From contig BDDD01000084.1 in the NCBI GenBank assembly GCA_001972305.1, forward strand, positions 426,668-490,667: 64,000 nucleotides of DNA. Reading direction: 5' to 3'. The DNA comes from Cephalotus follicularis. Its lineage: Eukaryota; Streptophyta; Magnoliopsida; Oxalidales; Cephalotaceae. Within the stretch, counting starts at the first letter, position 1, and every line of letters begins with the position of its first letter. Made by a program: the position numbers and the translations under genes. The notes beneath the pieces are model-generated. The model searched no databases. It saw only the letters and a list, made by a program, of their open reading frames with translations, and was not told the origin of the DNA. Shown here piece by piece: positions 11,885-22,969 of the stretch.

Positions 11885-12169
11885 AGTATATATATGCATT
11901 TAACCAACATTCCGTAACTATACCATCGCAATCCGGACCATCACGATCCATAACGATACGATCCGTAACCATATCGTATCCGTTCCATAACCATTCCGTA
12001 TCCGTTCCATAACCGTATGATAGATAAACGTACGATCCATAACCATTATATCCATAACCATACGATAACGATACGATCCATAACGACACGATATCGATAC
12101 AATCCATAAAGATATGATAACGATATGATCCATAAAGATACGATTCGATAATGATACAATCACTATTCC

Positions 12170-12344
12170 GATATACTAGTCCCTCGTAGGTCCTAGCCGA
12201 TAACGATACAATCCCAGCCCCTCAAAGGTCCTGGTCTGATATACTAGTCCCTCGTAGGTCCTAGTCTGATAACGATACAATCCCAGTCCCTCGAAGGTCT
12301 TGGTCTGATATACTAGTCCCTCGTACGTCCTAGTCTGATACAAT
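12170..12344. repeat. 68-69 bp tandem repeat, copy in the 5' LTR
   Basis: It is identical by eye to 9458-9632, offset by 2712 bp, and lies in the near-identical patch shared by both LTRs. Confidence 0.85.
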
Positions 12345-13908
12345 ACCGATACAATCTATAATGATGCGATACGATAACGATACGATACGATACGTTACGT
12401 TACGATTCGATAACGATACATTCCATAGTAATCCATAAGGTCCATTCCATTATCTACTCACTCTCCGTGTCGTAGACGAATAACGTTGAGATAACACTGA
12501 CCACACCGTGTATACTGCAGGTCCCTGCATACCATATCCATACCATATCGTCCATATTGGTTCTCCCATGATGTGGGGAAAGCATTATCCATATCGGTCC
12601 TCCCACGATATGGGGTAAACACTATATGATGTGGTCTAACATTCATGACCTTCATGACAGAGATGAGGGTCATGAATGGGTTATCTCATTTAGTCTCATA
12701 CGATACAATCGATCAATCCATACAATAGCCATAACCCTTAAGCCATTTCCATTATCATAACCCTTGAATTGAGAGAAGGCAAAAGCTCAACTTCTCTCAA
12801 TTCTCTATTTAGTCCATTATACCTGTATACAGTTCATTAAACCATGTAATCAGCAATCATGCATAACCATAACAATCCATTTAGTACACAATCATCAATT
12901 AACAATCAGGTTCATACAATCCATTCAAAATGCATGAATGCAAGTAAAGTAGTATAACCGTACTTTAATGATCTACCATTCGTATACTACCGTCCCATAC
13001 CGGCATATACAAATGGGATCAAGCCAATAATCATCTGAGCACGTACCGTTGGAGCATATGGATACCCTACCTGTTTGAGCTTGCGAGTTGGAAGGACTTG
13101 CAGTAGAATCGACGAACTACCACCTCCTTTAAGCTTCACTTTTTGCCACGAGCACAGCTCCATCTTGTGTCAACAGAGTTCTCTCTCTTTTTGTATCACT
13201 GCAATAATAATCACATTCCATTACGATCTACACACAGGTAGCAAATACACATTGTCGTCACCGGAGTTCCGGCCAGATTCCGTCCAACACTTCGAAACTC
13301 CGGCCACGCCATAAACATGCTCCAAATTGGCCGATCAATTCATATCTGCTAAGGAACCACCGTGACTCGCCGTGAAACGTGTTGTCACGACCAGCAGTGA
13401 GTTCGACTCACTAAGTCAACTCCCCGGTCAACAACAACTCCGGTCACCACCCAAAAACGTCACAAAACCTTCAGTTCTATGCGTCTCTGCCAGAGACTCG
13501 CCGTGACTCGCCAAGGAACGGACGGTCACAGCAGGTAACGAGTCAAACTTGCTGGGTTGACTCAGCCTTCACATTCCGGCCAATTCAGGCTGAGATACTC
13601 CTCAACAATGGTCAAAACGGGCAGAGCTGACCTTCTAAACGAAGACTCGCTCCATCCACGACGGTTTCCAGCGGTGGAACGCACGACAGAGGTGACAGTG
13701 ACTGGGGGGAAAAGAAAGGAGAAGAGGAGAGGAAGAGTACCTGCAGTGCGCGCCATCTCTCTCTCCTTCCGGTCACCAACGCTTCGTTCGGCGTCGTCTT
13801 CTCCGGTGCCATCTCTCTCTCTGGTTCTCTCACGCCCGTGTCCTCTGCTCTTTGGCTCAAGTTAAATGCGCCTGTTGACTTCTCTTTTCTTTTTCTTTTT
13901 TTTAAAAA

Positions 13909-13913
<5 letters not shown>

Positions 13914-13982
<69 letters not shown>
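13914..13982. repeat. (TA)n microsatellite
   Basis: It is an almost uninterrupted TA dinucleotide run of about 68 bp, next to the sense start of the long LTR. Open frames across it are artefacts. Confidence 0.95.
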
Positions 13983-13984
<2 letters not shown>

Positions 13985-13993
13985 GACATTACA

Positions 13994-14340
13994 AGATGGA
14001 TGCATCCATGACCTAGTTTCCTGTCTAGAGATCGCTAACTCGCCTATAGTTAGAATCAATCAGTCAATCAATGCGACTACTCAATCGTTCAATACGACAG
14101 GTTGATCGATCAATAGGCTGTGAATGACTAACCATATTGAGTAAATGTATATATTCATCCGTCATCACCCACACTTGAGTAGAGATCATTAAAGCGTTTG
14201 TGGTTACAATCAATCAATCATCAACATGACTATACAATCGTTCAATACGATAGGTCGATCGATAGGTGGACCTTAGTCCCAATTAGTCCGCCAATCATTT
14301 CACACGAAAGTACTATGCAATTAATTGATTTATCAAAAGA
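13994..14340 (-). repeat. Probable continuation of the interrupted gypsy-type LTR
   Basis: The start (agatggatgcatcc...ctagtttcctg) matches 8231-8275. A second related unit at about 14170-14270 repeats acaatcgttcaatacga and ggtcgatcgatagg. The far boundary is unclear; the sequence becomes ordinary AT-rich DNA before the RimP gene. Confidence 0.45.
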
Positions 14341-14646
14341 TTAAGATATGTCTAATGAACATAGAATACTATTTAAAAAGGCTTAAGTGATCTTAGAAGA
14401 TTAACCACTTAACCAATCCCATGTTGGCTTATTTTTATTATATTATTTCATGAAAATATGTTATCAAATTATTACATTTTGTGTGAAATTCAACAATCTT
14501 TTTTTTTCGGTCCATTTCCTAAGAATTGCTTTTCCTTTTCTCATCCAAACTTTGCTTTCTATACACACTTCTAAAGAAAAACCACATAACCCAATTCTCC
14601 ACAGTTAACTAATATAGATTTAATTACCCATCACTGACTACAAAAT
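14341..14646 (+). promoter_or_regulatory. Upstream region of the RimP gene
   Basis: About 300 bp of AT-rich sequence precede the RimP start codon. No convincing TATA box could be singled out. It includes T-runs and a pyrimidine-rich stretch (14505-14570) of the kind often seen in plant 5' leaders. Confidence 0.35.
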
Positions 14647-17429
14647 ATGGATTTATTTATTCCTCCGAATTTGAAAGTCCCTGGAATTTCAATACCACCT
14701 AGCCCAAGAACCACCATGAGTAGCTTCAACAAGCTTTCTCTCTCACCCCATAAGTTCTCAATCTCATTTTGGACATACCCATTTGAGAAAATTGCAAGCA
14801 TGTCCTCCTGTATAGTTCATGCAAAGAACAGAAGAAACTCAGAGATTAAGCCAATTCTCATAACAACCATAGTTGAAGAAGTATCAATGGACGATGAAGA
14901 TGAAGAAGAAGGAGAGGAACATCAGCTTCTTTCCGATGACTTCCAAGATGGTACCAATGCATCCATTTCCCCTCTTTATATTCTTTTTGCTCTGTATGGT
15001 TACTTAGAGAATTTGGGTAATGAAAAGGTATGGACTTCCGTGTGTTGTTGTCCAAGTCTAATGTCCTTTTTTTTTTCTTTTTTGTTATCTTGAAAACTTG
15101 GTTACTGGGTTAGTTTCAAATTTACCAAAATGATAATGAATGTCTTATTTGAGTGAAATTCTTGGCTTCATAGAGGCATTGACTGATGATGAGGATGGTG
15201 ATTATTTTGAAGAAGATTATATGGAGGATGATGCTGAAGTTTTTGTAAGTCTCAAATACATTTTATCAGTATCATTTCTTGAATTTGTACTGTAACTTAT
15301 AGCAGACTGCTAAAAACAGTGTTTGCCGACTGGTTGAAGGTGGGAGATGGTGGTGGAGGAGGAGGGGTTTCTCTTGCTGGTACATGGTGGGATAAAGAAG
15401 CTCTAGCAATAGCCCAAAATGTTTGTCTGTCGTTTGATGGGAACTTGCAAATATATGCCTTCAGAAAATTGCCAAATGCCACCCTTCAAGTGCGCATCGA
15501 GAAGATGTCGAATAAGTACCTCTTTAACACTATTGTTGATATAATGGAGTTCATGGCTATAGTGTCAATAAACAACTTAGATTATATTCCGTTGCAAGAA
15601 ATTATCTGGCTTGCATTATAAAAGGTGTATCTTGAATATGTGGTCTTATCCAATTGCAATTATTCAGTATGTTTAGTTCATCTATCGGTTAAAAGAGACA
15701 CACTCAAAAGTACATAATACAAATTTTCTCTTTTTCTAGCTATATTGTAAACCCTTAGATTTATAGGAATGGACGGTATAAGATGCAAGTGGTTTTAACC
15801 TGCATGACTATTAATGGGAATGGACAAATTTGAGCATCATATCCTTGAAGTTTTCCGTGGCAATTACATATAGTCTAAATGAAATTTAAGTTGGGATTGA
15901 ACTCTATGGTTGAAGGACAAAGGTTAAGACAATAAGCTTGCACTAAATGTAAGTTATTATGAGGGAGATATCTGACATAGCAGCAATGATACTGACCTAT
16001 TTTCTGTCTATATGGAATGTTCTTCTAAAAGTTTGTTTCTTCCCTTCCCTTAGCTTTGCCTGTGGTTTTGTATGGTAATCAGGAACAAGATCTTAAACAA
16101 CCATTTGTTATAGAAACTGATGGTCCTTCCTGACTCTCTGCCAAGTGGAATTATGTCTGCATTTGACCTTTTGAGGCAAAGATGTCCGAGAAGTTCTTTT
16201 ACCTATTCTCTTCTGCTAAATATTCCTAATATTGTAATAGCTTCTTTGAAACTGATCTACTATACAACTTTTTTTGTGATTTATATCTTCAGTTTGTTGT
16301 GTTACAATTTTGAAGCTGGCTTTTAATTTTTAAAATGTTGGAGTGAAAGAGTGGCCCTACAAACTAGACTAGATTAAGAAGATGTCAAACAGGAATTAAA
16401 GGCCTCATTGGTTTGGCCAGTATAGTCAGAAAATTTGGATTGTCATTGTATAGACTGTAAGAAGGATAAGGAGGCTCTTTTTAGACTGCACATGAACATG
16501 CACTAATAATTTGAATATGATTAGCAGTTATATTTGGTAATCTCCTCCTTTCAATTAATATTTCCACATACTTTAATGATATTCCCTCACAAATAAAGCC
16601 CGCTTGGGCTCCAATTCGCCATGGTTAATCTCAGGTCTGGTTCCCCCAATATGGAAGATATTGAAGCTTTTACTGCAACCTATAGAGCACAGTTGGATGA
16701 GGCTGAGCTTGCTAAGTCCATACCTGAGAATATATCTTTAGAGGTACTGACTTTCTATTAATCCTTTTCCTCTTTTCATGTAAAACTTTATTATTTCATT
16801 TGCCTGCCTTGAGAATACTTCTGTGTTTTTTTTTTTTTTTTTTGGGTGGGTAAGTGAGAATACATTCTTTCTAGACTACAGCATTGACCAAATATAATGG
16901 TAAAATTCAGCCAAACTACCCCTTAACTTACAGGATAATGATGAGTTAATGTTAGGAATGGATCACATATGTAAGAGAGGATGCACAGGATTTGAGGCAT
17001 GGTTGGTTGCTTCAGTTTTAAAGAGCTGAATCAGTTGGATAGATTTGCCAGCTAATTGCTATAATGTTTTAATTTTCTCTTTTAGAATGTCTTTGGTCTA
17101 TCTGATGTGTTTCCTCTCAGGTTTCATCTCCTGGCGTAGAGAGGGTAGTTCGGATTCCACAGGAGCTGGAACGTTTCAAGGATCGGCCTATGTATGTGAA
17201 ATATATGAGTGAGGTAGCTGAAAGTGGTTTATCATCAGAAATTGATGGTGTTTTCAGGCTTATCTCTTTTGATGTGGATACAAGATGTTGCACCTGGGGT
17301 TTAGCAGATGTGAGGATAAATAGAGAAAAAGCAGGGAAAGGAAGACCACTAAACAAAAAGCAAAGGGAGTGGCGGTTGGACACAACCTTTGACTCCTTAC
17401 GTCTAGTCCGGTTATATTCTGGAGATTGA
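14647..17429 (+). CDS. Ribosome maturation factor RimP-like protein (UPF0090), probably plastid-targeted
   Basis: Five exons join in frame to 322 codons: 14647-14950, 15174-15244, 15340-15515, 16635-16743, 17121-17429. All junctions are GT-AG. Residues 1-80 are rich in Ser, Pro and basic residues, like a transit peptide. Residues 81-125 are very acidic. A glycine run (128-134) leads into the RimP N-terminal domain from about GTWWDKEAL, with MEDIEAF and the hallmark VSSPGVERVV (221-230). The SH3-like C-terminal domain ends with GKGRPLNKKQREWRL. In bacteria RimP assists 30S subunit assembly; a chloroplast role here is inferred from the N-terminus. The exon 3 acceptor at 15338-15339 was chosen because it keeps frame. 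The frame is intact. Confidence 0.88.
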
Positions 17430-17827
17430 TATATCTTCTTTCATTCTTTATTTTTTTTAATTCCTAAGTTCAAGTCCCTCTCAGAATTCCAGAAGTTCTC
17501 ATTAATGAGAATGAACAAAAGAAGGCCATGTTTTTGAGTTTGACATATGCAGCCGACAATCAATCTTTCACCTTGACTATTTCAAGCGCAAATTATTTGT
17601 TGCTATCCAGAATTAAGGAAGTATGAAGGTTGTTTAATCTGCTATCTTATTATCTAAGCGGATCAAGGATGCTCTGATCTCTAATGCTGTGACATTGAAT
17701 TGTATTAATCCTAGTTTTTGACAAATCTAAGCGGATTGTGGAAAGAACGATCACTTAGGTGTTCTTTTGAGTTTTGGGTCCGCTTTAGCTTGCTGCTTCT
17801 AATTATGTAGTGTTTCTACTTGTAGCA
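17430..17827. other. 3' flank of the RimP gene
   Basis: These 398 bp follow the RimP stop and probably contain its 3' UTR and polyadenylation region. No other feature is visible. The sequence ends at the copia target site gttat (17828-17832). Confidence 0.5.
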
Positions 17828-17832
17828 GTTAT

Positions 17833-18180
17833 TGTTGTTGTTTTTAACCTCGAATATAAGATACTATATTTCTAACAACCTAATAGCAAAGTTTAATCAA
17901 ACAAACATAATCAAGACAATAAAGATAAATCGACACAGGATTTACGTGATTCGATCAATGTGATATACGTTCACGGGCATAGGTGATATATGTTTTGATT
18001 ATGTGAATTCTAGATTACAATGAGTTTCTATCACAAGTCTTCAAGTATATATCCTGTTATAAGCCGTACTCTCACATATATTTATTTCACCAAAGATATA
18101 GGTCTACATAAAGCCCTACCTAACTTGCAAAGAGAGACGGATCAAACTAAAATTCAAGATAGTTTTAATAAATCTCAACA
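17833..18180 (-). repeat. 3' LTR of copia element 2
   Basis: It aligns with 22248-22586. On the minus strand it starts TGTTGAGATTTATT, where the other LTR starts TGTTAAAACTG; the 5' copy seems to have lost about 9-10 bp just after TGTT. Confidence 0.8.
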
Positions 18181-18245
18181 TTGGCTTGAATTTTCAAATC
18201 TTCACATCAGCTACTCCAAACCATCACCTCTGCCACCCCAAGAGC

Positions 18246-19264
18246 TTATCTACAACATCCAATTAAGTTCAAGCAAAACCTGAACTTTGCTCCAAGAACT
18301 GGCTTAGTCAACATATCAGCTAGATTCTCGGCTGTGGCTATTTTCTGAACTGCAATTTCATCCCCTTCGATAACATCCCGAATGAAATAATATTTGACAC
18401 TAATGTGCTTGGTTTTCTCATGAAGCATCTGATTTTTACTCAGATGAATGACATTTTGGCTATCACAATACACAGTCGAAACCTGCTGTATCAAACAAAG
18501 ACTACGAACCAAACCACGCAACTAGATAGCTTCTTTCATTGCTTCAGTCAATGCCATGTATTCCTCCTCTGTCGTAGACAAGGCTACCGTGGTTATAAAG
18601 TTGCCTTCCAACTAATTGCACATCCAGACAAAGTGAAAACATATCTCGTGAGGGATCTCCGCTTATCCATGTCCCCTGCATAATTAAAATCTGAATAACC
18701 CACGACATCCATACTAGCAGCTCTACCGCTACCATAGACTAAGCCAACATCTGTAGATCCCCTTCAGTACCTCATTATCCATTTCACAACATCTCAGTGA
18801 GCTTCTCCTAGATAAACCATATACCTGCTAACCACACTTACAGCATGTGAAATATCTGGCCTAGTACACACCATGACATACATTAGACTGCCAACTGCAC
18901 TAGTATATGGAACACGAGTCATGTGCTCCACCTCAGCCTCAGTCTTCGGCGACAATGAATCTGACAATTTGAAATGTCCAGCCAACGGGATACTCACTGG
19001 TTTAGACTTTTTCATTATAAACATCTCAAGCACTTTCTCGATATACTTCTTTTGTGATACGTATAATCATCTTGCTCGACGATCCATTTGGATATCCATA
19101 CCCAATAGTTTCTTGGCTGCACCAAAATCCTTCATTTCAAATTCACTACCTAATTGAGCCTTCAATCTATTGATTTCGAATTTATTATTCAAAGCAATCA
19201 ATATGTCATCAACATATAACAACAGATACACAAAGGAACCATCCGGGAGTTTCTTCAAGTACAC
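18246..19264 (-). pseudogene. Copia RT C-terminal part and RNase H, element 2
   Basis: Read on minus, LLLYVDDILIALNN (RT catalytic YVDD) lies near 19225-19185, then FEMKDFGAAKKLLGMDI. VPYTSAVGSLMYVMVCTRPDI follows, and the RNase H tail ends with ENLADMLTKPV near 18310. Several stops and frame changes interrupt it (for example at 19067 and 18794). It contains the catalytic motif but is not translatable as one protein. Confidence 0.85.
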
Positions 19265-19330
19265 ACAGCTATCATACTTACATCAACAATAACTGTTATT
19301 GATCATAAAGGTATCAAACCTTTTGTACCA

Positions 19331-19740
19331 CTATCTCAGGGACTGCTTCAATCCATACAAGGATTTTTTAAGTAGACACACATTATCTTCTTTCCCTGAA
19401 AAATGATAACTTTCTGGCTGGGACATGTAAATCTGTTCATCTAACTCACCATGTAAGAACACTGTCTTGACATCCAGTTGCTCAAGTTCTAAGTCTTGAC
19501 AAGCAACCATAGAAAGTAATACACAGATTGAGCTATGCTTCAAAACTAGAGAAAATACTTCATGAAAGTCCACTCCTCCACTCACTCCTGCTGAGTAGAA
19601 CCTTTAGCTACTAACCGTGCTTTGAACCTTCTTACCCCAACCCCTGGTATACCTTCCTTTTTTTTGAAGATCCATTTACAACCTACAACCGTTTCTCCTT
19701 TGGCAGCATTACCAACTCCTAAGTCTTGTTCTTTTCAAGA
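19331..19740 (-). pseudogene. Copia RT N-terminal part, element 2
   Basis: Read on minus, it contains a decayed KARLVAKG-type region near 19610, then VDFHEVFSLVLKHSSI, LEQLDVKTVFLHGELDE and CLLKKSLYGLKQS. These are the fingers/palm blocks of copia reverse transcriptase. A stop after LKQSLR at 19331 separates it from the YVDD part. Confidence 0.82.
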
Positions 19741-20050
19741 GACTGGATTTCTTCATTCATTGTAGTTACCCACTATGTTGATTCTATGTTTTTCACTGCT
19801 TCCTTAAAAGTGGATGGCTCTTCTCCTTCAAAACTTTCAGCGATTCTCAAAACAAAAGCTACCGTGTTTGCATGACTATACCTCAGAGGTGGTATAATCT
19901 GCCTCTTCTCTCTTCCTCTACCGATATTGTACCGTTGTTCCTGAACCGCTCCATCTTCATCCTAATTCTGCGATTCAATTTGATTGGACTTACCGGAAGA
20001 AGCTTCATCTGCCATTCCCAGAGCTTCTAAATCAAGCTCCACCTGTTTCT

Positions 20051-20881
20051 TTACACCATTTTTTTTTCACCATTCTCAACAGACTTCTTTTGGTTAACCA
20101 TAGTAGACTCATCAAATGCCACATCTTTGCTAATGAGAAATTTTGGGGACTTGAGATTTTCAATACACCACAACCAGTATCCTTTCACCTCATCAGCATA
20201 CCCTAGATATATGCACTTCTTTGCCCTTGGCTCAAGTTTACCATCATTCACATGAGCATATGCAGGACAATCAAACACTTTCAAACCAGAATAATCACCT
20301 GAGGTACTTGACCATACCTCTTGTGGAGTCTGTAACTCAATGACGGTTGATGGAGACCTATTTACCAGGTAAGCTGTTGTATGAACTGCCTCAGCCCAAT
20401 ACTTTTTAGAGAGTCTAGCATTAGAAAGCATACAACGTGCTCTCTCTAATAACGTTATGTTCATCCGTTCTGCAACTCTATTTTGTTGTGGTGTTTTCAG
20501 TACAGTGTGGTGTCTCACTATACCTTTATCCTTACAGAACCTGTCAAATTCCCCTGAGCAGTACTCCAAACCATTGTCAGTTCGTAGAGTTTTGACCACT
20601 CTTCCTGTTTTCTTCTCTACCATGGTTTTCCATTGTTTGAACTTGACAAACACCTCATCTTTACTCTTCAAAAAATATGCCCAGACCTTTCTAGAGTAAT
20701 CATCACTCAAGATCATTACATACTGGCTTCCTCCAAGTGACACCTGTGACGAGGGACCCCAAAGGTCAGAATGAATATAATCCAATACACCCTTGGTCTT
20801 ATGACTAACAGTACTGAACTTCACTTTGCACTGTTTTCCATACACACAATGCTCACAGAATTCCAATTTCCCTGACTTCAT
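20051..20881 (-). pseudogene. Copia integrase, element 2
   Basis: It is an open frame of 276 residues. It has HSDLWGPSS (first catalytic Asp), LRTDNGLEY (second Asp) and TPQQNRVAERMN (Glu), then the WAEAVHTTAYLVNRSPS block and YLGYADEVKGYWLW. Only a single TGA separates it from the protease/pre-integrase frame upstream. The frame ends next to a run of A residues (sense, near 20060), a likely slippage-type frameshift. All three catalytic acids are present. Confidence 0.9.
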
Positions 20882-21475
20882 TCAATCTAGCAAACCCTTC
20901 TTGGACAGAATTTGCAACCCTTTCTCACTCATATGCCCCAGACGCATATGCCAAAGCCGTGTAGTATCTGCATCTTTATCCACTAACGAAGAAGCAACTG
21001 CTACAGTACCTAGCACGGTATTCTCCTGCAGCAGATATAAGCCACTGATCTTCTTACCCTTCATAACTACTAGAGCACCCCTAAGAATCTTTATTATCCC
21101 ATTCTCTCTGGTAAACTTACAATCACGAGAATCTAGAACCCCCAAGGAAATCAGGTTTTTCTTCAACCCCGGGACATGCAAAGTTTCTAAAGTTCTGATC
21201 ACACCATCAAACATCTTGATCTGAACCTTCCCACACCCGACAACCTTCAATGCATTGTTGTCTACCAACAAAACTTTCCCCTCCTTGACGTCATAGGTGG
21301 TGAACCAATCCTTGTTGGGTGTCATGTGAAAAGAACACCCTGAATCAAGAATCCAACTACTAGTGTTATTGATGCTAACATACAGAACTAAATCTGTATC
21401 AGCCTCATCCGAGCTTTTGTGCACTACTTTTGCATTAGTTTTGACAACATTCCCTTTCCCTTGTTCTTCGGGCAA
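20882..21475 (-). pseudogene. Copia protease and GAG-pre-integrase region, element 2
   Basis: WILDSGCSFHMTPNKDWF near the start carries the Asp-Ser-Gly active site of the aspartic protease. LWHMRLGHMSEKGLQ near the end is the GAG-pre-integrase zinc motif. The frame overlaps the end of gag by about 50 bp in another frame and ends with one stop directly before the integrase frame. Confidence 0.88.
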
Positions 21476-22194
21476 TTAATCTTCCAGTGCCCTGTTTCAT
21501 TACACTTGAAACATCGAGAATTCTTTACTCTCGATTTAGATAGTGACTTACCCCTTTGACCTAACCCTCTATCTCGGTTCCTGCCTCTAGCTACCAAGCC
21601 TTCTGCCTGATTCTCTCCCATATTCTCTGACACTCTTTGCTTCAACTCCCTTGATTGCAATGCATCATTAACATCATTTACATCAATGGAGTCCCTACCA
21701 TATAACATGGTATCCATGAAATGTTCATATGAGGATGGTAGCGAACACAACAAGATCAGGACTTGATCTTCATCATCAATTTTAATATTTGTGTTTTTCA
21801 AATCATGAATAACTTTATTAAAATTGTCAAGATGTTCTTTTACTGACATACCTTCCTTCATCCACAAAGTGTACAGGCATTGTTTTGGATAAAACCTGTT
21901 TGTGAGTGACTTGGTCAGATAACGACTCTCCAATTTCTTCCATAACCCAATCGCTGTAGTCTCATCGACGAATTCACGGAGAACGTCATCCTCCAGATAC
22001 AACTGAATCGATGTATGTGCCCTGTTTAGGGTCCTCTTCTTCTCCGCCTCAAACATAGCCTCAAGTAAACTCTCTTCACCATCTACTGCCTCCCAAACAT
22101 CTTGTTGTACCAATAGTGCCCGCATCTTTATACGCCACATATTGAAATCGCCTATTCCATCAAACTTCCCAATCTCGAATTTGGTCGTCGTCAT
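21424..22194 (-). pseudogene. gag: Copia Gag (TNT1-like), element 2
   Basis: It is an apparently complete 256-residue Gag. It starts with MTTTKFEIGKFDGIGDFNMW, has the UBN2 core (YLTKSLTNRFYPKQCLYTLWM) and one CCHC zinc knuckle, CFKCNETGHWKINC (spacing 2-4-4), near the C-terminus. Gag forms the cytoplasmic particle and binds the RNA. The frame is intact but the linked polymerase is not, so I list it with the dead element. The start lies about 35 bp inside the primer site. Confidence 0.88.
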
Positions 22195-22227
22195 CTTGAA
22201 ATCCGAAGCGAGGGATTTGTCAACCTT

Positions 22228-22239
22228 GCTCTGATACCA
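22228..22239 (-). other. Primer binding site of copia element 2
   Basis: Read on minus it is tggtatcagagc, an exact complement of the initiator-Met tRNA 3' end, a few bases inside the 5' LTR. Confidence 0.9.
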
Positions 22240-22247
22240 CTTGTTAT

Positions 22248-22586
22248 TGTTGTTGTTTTTAACCTCGAAATATAAGACAAGATATCTCTAACAACTTAAT
22301 AGCAAAGTTTAATCAAGCAAACACAATCAAGACAATAAAGATAAATCGACACAAGAATTACGTGATTCGATCAATGTGATATACGTTCACGAGCAGAGGT
22401 GATATATGTTTTGACTATGTGAATTCTAGTTTACAATAAATTTCTCTCACAAGGCTTCAAGTATGTATCCTACTATAAGCCGTACTCTCACATATATTTA
22501 TATCACCAAAGATATAGGTCTACATAAAGCCCTACCCAACCCGCAAAGAGAAACGGATCAAACTAGAATTCAAGACAGTTTTAACA
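22248..22586 (-). repeat. 5' LTR of copia element 2
   Basis: It is 339 bp, sense TGTTAAAACTG... to ...AACAACAACA, followed outward by the target copy gttat (22587-22591). Confidence 0.85.
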
Positions 22587-22591
22587 GTTAT

Positions 22592-22969
22592 TTTATTTTT
22601 ATTCAATATGCATGACCTACCCTTGCTTCTGACAAATTGTGTTACGTTGATGCGAAGTTTTCATAGTATGCCATTGCTCACATCCCTAACAACCATTACC
22701 AGCTCCTCGAGTGACTATCGCACTAGCAACAAAAAAATTCTGATACAAAACAACTCCATTTCATTGTGATCCAAACAACTCAATCAAGTCAATTTGGTTC
22801 TTCCATTGAATCAAATTCAAACAAATGCCACCAATTAAATGAAAGAAAAGTCCTCTCTTCTTACATTACAATTGCAATCCCTTTCTTTTTGTTTTCAATT
22901 TTTATTGCTGACAGAAATTTTGAACCATCTTGAAACTCTATCACCATGTAGCACTTGCTAAAAACTCAT
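22592..22969. other. 3' flank of the serine carboxypeptidase gene
   Basis: These 378 bp lie between the copia target site and the carboxypeptidase stop. They probably include that gene's 3' UTR (minus strand). On the minus strand AATAAAAATAAAA near 22600-22615 could serve polyadenylation. No other feature was seen. Confidence 0.5.

Larger units (their letters stand above)
8375..13993 (-). mobile_element. Non-autonomous gypsy-type LTR element with very short internal region
   Basis: Two related LTRs flank only about 550 bp. Read on the minus strand, the 5' LTR is 13993-10755 and the 3' LTR is 10201-8375. A perfect primer site (tggtatcagagc) lies at 10751-10740 and a purine tract (aaggatgggagga) at 10214-10202. 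The flanks aaatg (8370-8374) and agatg (13994-13998) form a one-mismatch target duplication. No gag or pol is present, so it would depend on a partner element, as LARD-like elements do. The LTRs are related to the LTR at 47791-50158. Confidence 0.82.
10755..13993 (-). repeat. 5' LTR of the non-autonomous gypsy element (long form)
   Basis: It is 3239 bp, with sense start TGTAATGTCCC at 13993 and sense end at 10755, next to the primer site. The end has decayed by transitions: plus strand tatcactccctgaacc where the 3' LTR keeps tgtcacgccccgaacc. It contains the AT-rich block 11512-11884, a GC-rich leader-like part at 13300-13860 and a TA microsatellite close to its sense start. Confidence 0.8.
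17833..22586 (-). mobile_element. Ty1-copia retrotransposon, TNT1-like, decayed
   Basis: It lies in minus orientation between two host genes. Short LTRs (5' LTR 22586-22248, 3' LTR about 18180-17833), a perfect primer site tggtatcagagc at 22239-22228 and a 5-bp target duplication gttat (17828-17832 and 22587-22591) define it. The domain order is Gag, protease, integrase, RT, RNase H. Gag is open and the polymerase part has stops and frameshifts. It inserted about 400 bp beyond the RimP stop and about 380 bp beyond the carboxypeptidase stop, so it disrupts neither coding region. Confidence 0.95.

Noticed and set aside
13557..13865. GC-rich open frames at 13557-13865 and 49704-50012 as host genes
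   Set aside because: Both lie at the same place in related LTRs, where the sense strand is a leader region; several frames are open and no domain is visible.
13866..14105. Open frames through the TA repeat (both strands)
   Set aside because: Alternating Tyr/Ile translation of a microsatellite.
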